From CAG-390 sp045546615 (GTDB lineage Bacteria; Bacillota; Clostridia; Oscillospirales; CAG-272), in contig JAZQDD010000058.1 in the NCBI GenBank assembly GCA_045546615.1, forward strand, positions 1-21,185: DNA of 21,185 nt. Direction: 5' to 3'. Under the pieces are notes generated by a model. That model saw only the letters and a program-made list of their open reading frames with translations. It was not told the origin of the DNA and made no database searches. The translations under genes and the position numbers were made by a program. Shown here in pieces: positions 1 to 7,149 of this stretch; position 1 is the first letter of the stretch, and every line of letters starts with the position of its first letter.

Positions 1-103
1 CCGCACCGTCAGGTGCGGAGTTCGCATTTGCGCCGCAGAGCGCGTCATGCTCGCATGTAAGCGGCAAGGCGCAAAATATTCGCCGTAGGCGAAATTCTCC
101 GCC
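1..103. repeat. Branched palindromic intergenic block
   Basis: No gene is visible here. The stretch is dense in inverted repeats: CCGCACC/GGTGCGG at 1-7 and 12-18, TTTGCGCC/GGCGCAAA at 27-34 and 68-75, TTCGCC/GGCGAA at 79-84 and 88-93, and an enclosing GCGGAG/CTCCGC at 15-20 and 97-102. The first hairpin and the enclosing stem share bases, so they are alternatives. It resembles the palindromic intergenic repeats elsewhere in this window, but no second copy is present, so its identity is open. Confidence 0.5.
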
Positions 104-124
104 TAACAATCTTATAAAAAATCT

Positions 125-156
125 CGCCGAGAGCAACCAAACGGTTACTCTCGGCG
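125..156 (-). terminator. Terminator of the MerR operon (terminator copy 1)
   Basis: The stem is CGCCGAGAGCAACC paired with GGTTACTCTCGGCG around an AAAC loop. Read on the minus strand the one non-Watson-Crick pair is a G-U wobble, and the hairpin is followed by a T-rich run. On the plus strand the same pair is a C-A mismatch, so the structure fits minus-strand transcripts. A 32-nt core (127-158) recurs exactly at 2626-2657. Confidence 0.8.
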
Positions 157-162
157 GTGATT

Positions 163-783
163 TTATACGTTTTTTATAAGAGAATGCCCGCAGTTCAAGC
201 AGTCCTCGCGCCCCTTGGGATTTGAAGCCCCGCACACAACACACTCCACCATTTCAGAATTTTTCTTAACAATATAATAGTGTTTCAACCCATAAAAATG
301 GTACACTTTATCCCCTATGGAATAATCATCCAAATGTTTAGTAACATCTCCCTCGTTGGGAACCGAAAATCCTTTGTGGGAACGGATCCCGAATTCTCGG
401 GCGGCTATGTGTTTCTCTTTTCCGGTGTCTTTTCTGACTTTTAAGTAGATAACATTTTTAGAATAAGGGAATACCTCCCCCTCTCCCGCCGTATAGGTTC
501 CTGTTTTTTCTTTAACACAAATATCTGTGACAATTCCCGTCCACGATTTGTCAATCAGCTTAAACGGAAAACCCGATGCAAAAAACGGAACTATTCCAAG
601 CAATACTAAAATGCCAATGTGTAAAAATGAGCTTGTCTTTGCGGCAAGGGCTTGCCACGATAAAACACTGATGCCTACCGAAACACTCTCCAAAAGCATA
701 AACATCAGCACGCATCGTGCGATTTTTTTATAAACGTATTTTTCTATGCCATTTGGTAAGTCTATATTATTGAATTTTGCCAT
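163..783 (-). CDS. Membrane protein with C-terminal zinc ribbon, last gene of the MerR operon
   Basis: Not a family I recognise by name. The ORF opens upstream at a GTG at 840, but the ATG at 783 has AAAGGAG seven bases before it, so I take 783 as the start, giving 206 residues. The N-terminal third holds two hydrophobic segments (about residues 21-45 and 54-72). The middle is beta-rich and soluble. The C-terminus carries C181-x2-C184-x10-C195-x2-C198, a classic short zinc ribbon followed by GHSL. There is no signal peptide, so the zinc ribbon probably faces the cytoplasm. It starts 37 nt after the stop of the preceding membrane gene and ends at a strong terminator, so it should be co-transcribed with the MerR regulator. 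A stress-sensing or envelope role is only inference. Confidence 0.75.
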   Translation of the reverse strand: MAKFNNIDLPNGIEKYVYKKIARCVLMFMLLESVSVGISVLSWQALAAKTSSFLHIGILVLLGIVPFFASGFPFKLIDKSWTGIVTDICVKEKTGTYTAGEGEVFPYSKNVIYLKVRKDTGKEKHIAAREFGIRSHKGFSVPNEGDVTKHLDDYSIGDKVYHFYGLKHYYIVKKNSEMVECVVCGASNPKGREDCLNCGHSLIKNV

Positions 784-820
784 ATACGATCTCCTTTGAT
801 TAAATAAAATCGCAAAAACT

Positions 821-1417
821 TTATTTTTTATGTCTGTCACAAACTTTTTGTATTAATTGAGAAGCCCTATAATCATTTAGCACAACAGGAATTACGCCGC
901 CGTCAATTTCGAGGTAAGACGTTTTAGCAAATCCCGCACTTGTTTTTATTGTTTCCTCTGTTAGAATAATATGTTTATCAAGACTCACTCTGTCGGAACG
1001 CTTTTCTGCTGATTGCTTAATTAAGTCAATAACGTAAATATTGAAAATAGTTTCTTTCGGGAAAAAGGAGATATCGGTAATATAATAATTTGGAGAAATA
1101 AATTTTCCGTCTTTTCTTTTCTTTATTACCGCACCTTTCAAATCAAAGCATTGAATACTATTTTCAGAACACTCAATTTTATTGTCCTGCATTATTTTTC
1201 TTAATATTTCTTCAATTTCCGCATCCTTGATTTTAAACGAACGGCAAATACAAAAAGCAACAAGGCAAATCAGCAAAACAGGAAGCCCTATCGGTCCGCC
1301 TCCTTGAACAACCGCCGCCACGACAAAGGAAATAATAGATATAATGATCAAAACTACTTCTATTACAGAAAAATCTTTTTGACTAAAATACTTCTCTACA
1401 CTATTTTCGTTTTTCAT
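821..1417 (-). CDS. Small membrane protein of unknown function in the MerR operon
   Basis: Unrecognised. An ATG at 1444 lies inside the upstream regulator gene and has no ribosome binding site. The ATG at 1417 is preceded by AAAGGAAG about ten bases upstream and starts one base after the regulator stop, so the likely protein is 198 residues. After a short polar N-terminus there are two adjacent transmembrane helices (about residues 18-36 and 42-58) forming a hairpin with a glycine-rich turn (QGGGPIG). The remaining 140 residues are charged, with alternating beta strands, and look cytoplasmic. The layout recalls small two-helix proteins with a PH-like cytosolic domain (YcxB type), but I see no diagnostic motif. 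Tight spacing suggests translational coupling to the regulator, and the two may be functionally linked. Confidence 0.75.
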   Translation of the reverse strand: MKNENSVEKYFSQKDFSVIEVVLIIISIISFVVAAVVQGGGPIGLPVLLICLVAFCICRSFKIKDAEIEEILRKIMQDNKIECSENSIQCFDLKGAVIKKRKDGKFISPNYYITDISFFPKETIFNIYVIDLIKQSAEKRSDRVSLDKHIILTEETIKTSAGFAKTSYLEIDGGVIPVVLNDYRASQLIQKVCDRHKK

Positions 1418-1418
1418 T

Positions 1419-2519
1419 TTAAAAGCTCTTCCTTTCAAAAACATACCAGTGCGGATCCTTGCCGCCGTAAAAATAATCTCCCGATTTGTGTTGTACGAAA
1501 AGGAACTCCTTGCCGTTTATTGTTTTCACTTGATATTCTTCGGCTGTCATTTCTTTATCGTTCAGCACAAAACCTTTCGTATATCTAATCATATAAGTTA
1601 CATTTTCGGACATCGTGCGAACAGTCCTTGTGCATATACCGCGAGATAAGAATTTTATATCTACCACATAAATGTTCTCATTGCCGCTATATTGCAGGTT
1701 AGGATCAAACTCGGCTATCGTTGGGACGTAATCAAGCACCGCCCATTCGCCGTGAACCGATTCATCATCAACAAACGGAAGGTCCGTTTTATCAACATTA
1801 GGGCGTATTTGATGTTCTGTATATGCAATGTTATCGATTTGACGATACAGAAGAAGCTGTGTGTCCTCTCCACTATCAATACACTCGTCACTCATAAACT
1901 GAACTGTCATATATTTGACGCCGTTTTTCTCCGATATTTTATACGAATTCGGAATAGCAAACGTGTACTTCGGAGAGATTCTGTAAAGTGTTCCTTTCGT
2001 CCAAAAATACTTCCAAGCAAACGCGCCACCCGGCATAAAGATGATATATTTGTCGGCGGCATCTTCCCCTATGTACTCCACCGCACTTAAATCGTTCTCA
2101 TCAATAAGCTTTCCGCATAGCTCCCATTTTCCAACCATCTGTGCATCATTTTCAAATGGCAAAAGAAGCATTTTCGATAAAATCGGTTTTTTCTGACTTT
2201 CTTCACAGATATCATCGATCGTTTTGATCTGTCCCTTGAATCTGTCAATGGATTTCGACAATACCGCTTTTTGTTTTTTTAAAATATCTTGCAATTCCTC
2301 ATTTGTTGCCGTTTGTATTTTTTTGATCTCATCCAAGGAAAATCCGAGATCTTTATAAAACAATATCTTTTTATACTTTTCTACCGCATCGACCGAATAA
2401 AATCGGTAGCCGCTTGACGAATCAATAACATCCGGCTTTAGTACACCTTCAGCATCATAATACCGCAAGGTCTGCGTGCTGACATTACAAATCTTTGCCA
2501 AATCACCTATTTTTATCAC
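1419..2519 (-). CDS. MerR-family transcriptional regulator with tandem beta-rich sensor domain
   Basis: Residues 1-70 are a MerR winged helix-turn-helix: IGDLAKICNVSTQTLRYYDA, then GYRFYS and the KDLGFSLDEIKKI segment. A dimerisation coiled coil follows at about 75-105. The rest is neither the GyrI-like domain of BmrR-type regulators nor a cysteine metal site. It contains two similar halves (about 129-226 and 256-363), each starting with a lipocalin-like G-x-W motif (GKW, GEW) and containing beta strands with related patterns such as KYMTVQF and EFLFVQH. The start is a GTG preceded by AAGGAGG seven bases upstream. The gene heads a three-gene operon and its own promoter carries a MerR-type operator, so autoregulation is likely. 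The ligand is unknown; a lipophilic molecule is a guess from the fold hint. Confidence 0.88.
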   Translation of the reverse strand: MIKIGDLAKICNVSTQTLRYYDAEGVLKPDVIDSSSGYRFYSVDAVEKYKKILFYKDLGFSLDEIKKIQTATNEELQDILKKQKAVLSKSIDRFKGQIKTIDDICEESQKKPILSKMLLLPFENDAQMVGKWELCGKLIDENDLSAVEYIGEDAADKYIIFMPGGAFAWKYFWTKGTLYRISPKYTFAIPNSYKISEKNGVKYMTVQFMSDECIDSGEDTQLLLYRQIDNIAYTEHQIRPNVDKTDLPFVDDESVHGEWAVLDYVPTIAEFDPNLQYSGNENIYVVDIKFLSRGICTRTVRTMSENVTYMIRYTKGFVLNDKEMTAEEYQVKTINGKEFLFVQHKSGDYFYGGKDPHWYVFERKSF

Positions 2520-2540
2520 GTCATCGCCTCCTTCGGTATC

Positions 2541-2571
2541 ATTATAACATTATAGTTAACTGTAAGGTCAA
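2541..2571 (-). promoter_or_regulatory. MerR-type promoter/operator with 19-bp spacer
   Basis: On the minus strand the -35 TTGACC (2566-2571) and -10 TATAAT (2541-2546) are separated by 19 bp instead of 17. A 16-bp near-perfect palindrome, TTACAGTTAACTATAA in minus sense (2550-2565), fills the spacer next to the -35. An over-long spacer with a dyad is the hallmark of promoters that MerR proteins activate by twisting DNA, and the gene downstream encodes a MerR protein. Confidence 0.85.
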
Positions 2572-2625
2572 TAGTTTTTTTGCAATTATATCATAAAATT
2601 GTGGATATGTCTATAAAAACTCACA

Positions 2626-2661
2626 CCGAGAGCAACCAAACGGTTACTCTCGGCGGTAATT
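2626..2661 (-). terminator. Terminator of the GH94 operon (terminator copy 2)
   Basis: The stem CCGAGAGCAACC / GGTTACTCTCGG with an AAAC loop is followed on the minus strand by GTTTTTAT. Bases 2626-2657 are identical to 127-158. On the minus strand the non-canonical pair becomes a G-U wobble. It lies just after the stop of the GH94 gene at 2674. Confidence 0.8.
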
Positions 2662-2673
2662 TTTATTTTAATT

Positions 2674-4974
2674 TTACATAGTAACCACTATGGTATGTTC
2701 TTTTCCGTCACCGACAAGCTTTATGCTGCTGCCGACCTCTGTGCCGTCAAGCGTAACACTCTTAACGCCGCTTTGTGCGCCGCTTTCGTTCTTGATGGTA
2801 ACGTTGTACGTATCACCGCGGAACTTGCGTGTGAGAGTGACCTCGCCCCATGCGGAAGGAATGCAGGGCGCAAGCGTGAAGCCCTCGTAATCGGGATGGA
2901 AGCCCATCATATACTGCACTACAGCGCGGAACATCCAGCCCGCAGTACCCGTTACCCATGCAAAGAGCGTTTCGCCGCGGCGGGGGTTATCGGGACCGAA
3001 ATACATATTCGTCAGAGCGTACGGCTCACAGCCCGAATGTGTAGAGGGGTTGGTCTCGCTGTTAGGCATTATCTTAAGAATAGTCTCATACGCCTTGTCG
3101 CCTCTGCCAAGCAGACAGTCGGCAACTACCTTGAACGTACCGCCGTGGCAGTAGGGAGTTCCGTTTTCCCAAATGCCGGGGATGAAGCTTGTAAGTCTGC
3201 CTATTCTGTTATTGAACTTCGTATAAGTGGGGTAAAGGGTGAGAGGACCGTAGTCGCTGTCAAGATACTTGTCAACGGACTCGATGCACTTCTCTGCTCG
3301 CTCGCCCGATGCGACCTCGGAGAGAATTGCCCACGTCTGCGAGTTGAGGTATATCTTACCCTCGTCCTCTTCGTGGCTTCCAACCTTTTCGTTGTAGTCG
3401 TTGATAGCGGCAAGATACCACTCGCCGTCCCAAGCTTTTTCGTTTATCGCTTTTATCATCTTCTCGCGGCGGGCAAGCATCTCGTCACGAATGAGAAGGT
3501 CTCCAATGAGCTTTTCAGCAATCTCGGCGGCGTTTTTGAGCGCGTAACAAAGCGCAATAGAAGTCCATACGGACTCACCCTTACCGAGAAGTCCTGTCAT
3601 ATTGAGCGAGTCGTTCCAGTCGCCGTCGCGTGAGTGAACGAGTCCGTGTTCGCCAATATCCTCGGATACAAAGCGCATAGCGGTGAGGATATGCTCCCAA
3701 ACGGTGTCCTCACCCTCGTCAAGATACTTAACGGGGTGGTTAAGGAAGTCAACGTCGCCCGTTTCCTTGATGTAGGCGTTTATTGTGGGGGTTACCCAAA
3801 CGGGGCCGTCGGAGTAGATGTGGTGGTCAAGGGGCAGCCAACCGCGAACACAGCGACCGTCCGAATACATATAGGTGAGCGTTTCAAGTATCTTTTCCTT
3901 TGCAAGCGCGGGGTTGAAGGAAGCAACCGCCCACGCATCCTGAAGCTGATCGCGGAAGCCCTTACCTGTGTCGCGTCCTACCTCGGCGCAGAGCTGAACC
4001 TGCTGTTTGAGCCAATAGTTGGTAAGGCAGTTTATCTTCTCGCTGGGGGTATGTACGCTGATACTTGCGGAAGTTTCGCTCTTGCGGTCAAGCAGAGCCT
4101 GATAGTCCGCCTCGATCTTACCGTCAGCAAAGAGCTTTTTGCATATATCAGCTGCAATGCTCATTTCAGCGGCATCACCGATGAGAACGTATATGCTCTT
4201 TTCCTCACCTGCGGCAAGGGTAATATCGTGCTGAAGCGCACCGCACATCTGCTCGCAAGCGGCATAGTTGTCGGCAAGTTTATCTCCCTTTATAGCCTCG
4301 GGAGCAACTATCGAGCCGTACTGACCGATAAAGCCGCGGCGGGAGGTTTCAAACGCCGTGGGCTTAACGCTCGACGCGATAAAGCCGTTGAACCACTCGT
4401 GCGGACGCTCCATAGCCTTGTTGAAGCACATAATGAGGTTGTTTTCCTCATCGTACTCGGCATGAACATAGGAGTTATAGTCACTGTAGCGCTGATATCC
4501 GACAAGCTCAAAATCAGCAAAGGAGTAAAGCGAAGCCTCAAGCGCCTTATCAGTCTTGTTGGCAAGCGTTATCTTCCAGATCTCGCAAGGATCGTTTTCG
4601 TTGATATAGATGCGTGCAGTCGCGCTGATACCCTCGCACTCGCCGTGGATAATGCTGTATCCAAGTCCGTGGATGCAGTAGTAATCGTCAACGGGAGTAA
4701 GCGTGGGGTAAAGTCCGGGGTTGAATACCGTACCCGTAGCCTTGTTCTTTACATAGAAGTAGCGGTTGCCGTCGCGGATGACGGAGCAACGTCCCTTTCC
4801 ATCCGGATCAATGTACGCAAGCGCACGCTGACCGTACGCGCCTACACCTCCGCCGTTCTGGTTAACACCCGAAAGAACGCGGGAGTTCCAGATATAGTTG
4901 AGCTGGGGACGGGGTGGAGTGGGAGACGTGATCTTAAATTCTTTTTCTTTTACAAAATTTCCGTAAGCGTTCAT
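2674..4974 (-). CDS. Glycoside hydrolase family 94 phosphorylase (cellobiose/cellodextrin phosphorylase-like)
   Basis: GH94 enzymes cleave beta-linked disaccharides or oligosaccharides with phosphate, with inversion, releasing an alpha-sugar-1-phosphate. The 766-residue protein has the family architecture: an N-terminal beta-sandwich (about 1-290), a helical linker and (alpha/alpha)6 barrel (about 310-690) and a C-terminal beta cap. Visible signatures are GFRDQLQD (339-346), RDGDWND (449-455) carrying the catalytic general-acid aspartate, ENGTPYCHGGTF (603-614) with the phosphate-site histidine region, and WVTGTAGW (673-680). There is no signal peptide, so it acts in the cytoplasm. The ATG has TAGGAGA six bases upstream and lies 13 nt after the epimerase stop. 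Length fits cellobiose, chitobiose and related phosphorylases. Specificity cannot be decided from sequence alone, and the beta-helix partner gene argues for a substrate other than plain cellobiose. Confidence 0.93.
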   Translation of the reverse strand: MNAYGNFVKEKEFKITSPTPPRPQLNYIWNSRVLSGVNQNGGGVGAYGQRALAYIDPDGKGRCSVIRDGNRYFYVKNKATGTVFNPGLYPTLTPVDDYYCIHGLGYSIIHGECEGISATARIYINENDPCEIWKITLANKTDKALEASLYSFADFELVGYQRYSDYNSYVHAEYDEENNLIMCFNKAMERPHEWFNGFIASSVKPTAFETSRRGFIGQYGSIVAPEAIKGDKLADNYAACEQMCGALQHDITLAAGEEKSIYVLIGDAAEMSIAADICKKLFADGKIEADYQALLDRKSETSASISVHTPSEKINCLTNYWLKQQVQLCAEVGRDTGKGFRDQLQDAWAVASFNPALAKEKILETLTYMYSDGRCVRGWLPLDHHIYSDGPVWVTPTINAYIKETGDVDFLNHPVKYLDEGEDTVWEHILTAMRFVSEDIGEHGLVHSRDGDWNDSLNMTGLLGKGESVWTSIALCYALKNAAEIAEKLIGDLLIRDEMLARREKMIKAINEKAWDGEWYLAAINDYNEKVGSHEEDEGKIYLNSQTWAILSEVASGERAEKCIESVDKYLDSDYGPLTLYPTYTKFNNRIGRLTSFIPGIWENGTPYCHGGTFKVVADCLLGRGDKAYETILKIMPNSETNPSTHSGCEPYALTNMYFGPDNPRRGETLFAWVTGTAGWMFRAVVQYMMGFHPDYEGFTLAPCIPSAWGEVTLTRKFRGDTYNVTIKNESGAQSGVKSVTLDGTEVGSSIKLVGDGKEHTIVVTM

Positions 4975-4987
4975 TTTTTCTCCTAAC

Positions 4988-5836
4988 TTATATATGAGTA
5001 TATCTTGTGGTATATCTTACGCTCTCGCCGGGAGCGAGGAGCTTGTAGCCGTCATCGATATTGAGTCCGTTGACCTTGCCCGCCTGCGGTTCAAGGCAGA
5101 GGAAACCCGAAACGCCGCGGCCGTTATACAATATCCAATAATCAAAATTGTCCGAAACGGTATAGAGAAAATCTCCCACGCGGGAGGTGTGTCCCGTTGC
5201 CTCATAATATCCGACAATCTCAAGTCCCTTGGAAGGTGAGCCCGTTACGTATCCCCTCTCCTGCTCGGTGAGGTCGAGATATCTGCCTGTCGGAATATCT
5301 ATCTCGTCATGCTCCTGTCGGCGGCAAATGGGAAGCGTGAAGCTATCAGGCTCAACAAAAGCAGAATGCAGACAGAAGGTGTAGGGCATATTTTTAGAGT
5401 CGGTGTTTACTATATCGTATTCCTGCGAAAGTCCCTCGTTATCAAGGCGGTAGGTGACCTTCATATCAAAATTGAAGGGGTAAACAAGTCCCTTGTTGGA
5501 GAACGCCATCGTGACGAAATCCTCACCCGACTCAACGAGCGTAAACGGCTGACGGTGGACAAGACCGTGCAGATGGGAGTTCGTTCTCGGCTCGGTTATG
5601 GGAAGCGTGTAATCCACTCCCTCAAAGCTGAATTCTCCCTTATATATTCTGTTTGCTGGCAGGAGAATGGGCGCACCTTGCAGATACGGATCAGCCTCAA
5701 GTTGCTTTTCATCGACAAGGGGATTAAAGATATCCTTGCCGCAATAGCGGAAATAGATTATATTACCGCCGAGGCGCGGGCAAACACCCGCTTCCCAATT
5801 GCCGCTTTTAATAACTATCGTATCCTTGATACTCAT
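4988..5836 (-). CDS. Aldose 1-epimerase-like (galactose mutarotase family) protein
   Basis: This 282-residue protein matches the aldose 1-epimerase superfamily (COG2017), which interconverts alpha and beta anomers of free or phosphorylated sugars. Visible family features are PANRIYKGEFSFEGVDY (about 60-76), the NSHLHG segment (86-91), the conserved histidine in CLHSAF (H157) and the catalytic glutamate in CLEPQAGKVNGL (E249). No signal peptide is present. Its ATG overlaps the TAA of the upstream beta-helix gene by one base (TAATG), indicating translational coupling, and the GH94 gene follows 13 nt later. In this setting it probably equilibrates the anomer of the sugar released by the phosphorylase. 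Which sugar is not evident. Confidence 0.9.
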   Translation of the reverse strand: MSIKDTIVIKSGNWEAGVCPRLGGNIIYFRYCGKDIFNPLVDEKQLEADPYLQGAPILLPANRIYKGEFSFEGVDYTLPITEPRTNSHLHGLVHRQPFTLVESGEDFVTMAFSNKGLVYPFNFDMKVTYRLDNEGLSQEYDIVNTDSKNMPYTFCLHSAFVEPDSFTLPICRRQEHDEIDIPTGRYLDLTEQERGYVTGSPSKGLEIVGYYEATGHTSRVGDFLYTVSDNFDYWILYNGRGVSGFLCLEPQAGKVNGLNIDDGYKLLAPGESVRYTTRYTHI

Positions 5837-6969
5837 TACTGCACCTTATTTTTTCTTTCCGCACGGCGTCTTTCGAGGTCGGCAACGCGTCTTGCTTCCT
5901 CGGGCGCTCTGATCTTCCACATCTCGTAGTGAACCTCGGTAAGAGGCTTCTTGGAGTAGGCGTTTACCCTACCGTGCAAATACTGCTCGTAGGACTTATC
6001 CTGCGACCACTCGGGGTTGAACGCGGGGAACTCGATAACACCCGTACCGCCTTCCTCATCAACCTTAAGCACAGCGTTTTGCGTTTCGTAGGTGCTAAAG
6101 CACACTCTGCCGCCCTTGATGGACGACATAAACTTGCCGCGTGCGTGGAAGCCGGTTTGAACGTGGTCACCCTCGTACCAGAAAACAAAGCAGTTATTGT
6201 AGATAGAAGGAGTCTTTGCGCTCATGGCAAAGCCGGTGGCGAACTGGTCGCTGTAGCACATATCAAACCAGTTACCGCCCGCAACGTCATCAAATCCGAC
6301 GCTTCCCTCGTACTTGCCCTCAAGCGCGGGAACGTATATGTAAAGGGGGTGGATATTGCGCAGGAAGTTTCCGCCGCGGGTGATCTTTACACCAACGTAA
6401 ACGGATGAAATACGCATATTGGTAAGGGTGTTATCCGCGCCCTCAATAAGAACGCCAATGGAATCCTCGGTATCCGTACCAACGATATTAACGTCCCTCA
6501 CGTCAGAGTCGGACGAGCCGTTGTTGACACCCTTTTTGATGTGGATACCAACCTTGGCGTGCTTTATGGAAACTCCCGAGATGAGCGTTTCGCGGCAGCC
6601 CTCAAGCGCTATTGCCTTGGCTCTGCCGTTACCGTCGACAACGCCGCCCTTAAAGCAATAATTGCTTCCGACGGTAGTGATGTCGTTGTGCGGCTCTGCC
6701 GCGCCTATGCGCACCATAGCCTCGGTATCGCTCCAATCGTCGGATGCCTTGAGCACCGCGTAATTTGCAAGCTCGAAGGAAACGCTGTCAAGCGGATACG
6801 CGCTCGTCTTTATAGGCTTTGCGAGAATGTACTCGCCGTCGGGGAAATATATCGTTCTATTTGGGTTTTCGTCAATGACCTTCTGAATAGCATCGGAAAC
6901 GTCCTTGCCCGTGTTTGCTTCAACATAATCTGTGATGATGATGTAGGTTTTTATCTTGTTGATATCCAT
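5836..6969 (-). CDS. Right-handed beta-helix protein (pectate-lyase-3/GH28-like), first gene of the GH94 operon
   Basis: The 377-residue protein opens with VEANTGKDVSDAIQKVIDENPNRTIYFPDGEYIL (quoted in part by position 17-50), the typical entry of the pectate_lyase_3 beta-helix fold: a D-x-x-AIQ helix followed by a strand with PDGEY. Short strand repeats follow (GGVVDGNG, LEGCRETLISGVSI, GVLIEGADNTLTNMRI, GVKITRGGNFLRNI), consistent with parallel beta-helix coils. Such proteins hydrolyse, lyse or epimerise polysaccharides, but I see no confident catalytic set. No signal peptide is visible, unusual for the fold, so it probably works inside the cell with the GH94 enzyme. The ATG has TAGGAG seven bases upstream. 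The C-terminus is highly charged (residues about 358-377). Confidence 0.85.
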   Translation of the reverse strand: MDINKIKTYIIITDYVEANTGKDVSDAIQKVIDENPNRTIYFPDGEYILAKPIKTSAYPLDSVSFELANYAVLKASDDWSDTEAMVRIGAAEPHNDITTVGSNYCFKGGVVDGNGRAKAIALEGCRETLISGVSIKHAKVGIHIKKGVNNGSSDSDVRDVNIVGTDTEDSIGVLIEGADNTLTNMRISSVYVGVKITRGGNFLRNIHPLYIYVPALEGKYEGSVGFDDVAGGNWFDMCYSDQFATGFAMSAKTPSIYNNCFVFWYEGDHVQTGFHARGKFMSSIKGGRVCFSTYETQNAVLKVDEEGGTGVIEFPAFNPEWSQDKSYEQYLHGRVNAYSKKPLTEVHYEMWKIRAPEEARRVADLERRRAERKNKVQ

Positions 6970-6990
6970 GCTTTCTCTCCTAAATATTTT

Positions 6991-7002
6991 GGGAAAATTC
7001 CC
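6991..7002. promoter_or_regulatory. Possible operator of the beta-helix/GH94 operon
   Basis: GGGAAAATTCCC is an inverted repeat (GGGAA/TTCCC around AA) placed about +4 to +15 relative to the expected start site of the minus-strand promoter. The position suits a repressor site for a sugar operon, but no local regulator is paired with it and the site occurs once. Confidence 0.35.
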
Positions 7003-7012
7003 ATTTTTATCA

Positions 7013-7041
7013 ATTATACCATACGCAAAAAATCAAGTCAA
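7013..7041 (-). promoter_or_regulatory. SigA-type promoter of the beta-helix/epimerase/GH94 operon
   Basis: On the minus strand TTGACT (7036-7041), a 17-bp spacer and TATAAT (7013-7018) form a near-consensus promoter. The predicted leader is about 40 nt and reaches the ATG at 6969. Confidence 0.85.
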
Positions 7042-7082
7042 GCAAATTCCAACTTATCTTTAATATAAAAATACAAAAAATA

Positions 7083-7111
7083 TTGTCAAAAGCGCAAAAC
7101 GGTGATAAAAT
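7083..7111 (+). promoter_or_regulatory. Promoter of the alpha/beta hydrolase gene
   Basis: TTGTCA (7083-7088), 17-bp spacer, TAAAAT (7106-7111). The alternative GTG start at 7102 would lie inside this promoter, which supports the ATG at 7150 as the true start. It is back to back with the promoter of the GH94 operon. Confidence 0.7.
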
Positions 7112-7149
7112 ATATGCTAAAGCACAAAATTATGATAAGGAAGGCTTTC

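Noticed and set aside
3634..4986. 450-residue ORF on the plus strand opposite the GH94 gene, and the adjoining one at 2695-3633
   Set aside because: Both lie antisense within a gene with clear GH94 motifs, lack a ribosome binding site, and have no recognisable domain. They arise from the codon bias of the real gene.
7102..7149. GTG start for the alpha/beta hydrolase at 7102
   Set aside because: It falls inside the -10 region of the gene's own promoter; ATG 7150 has a good ribosome binding site.
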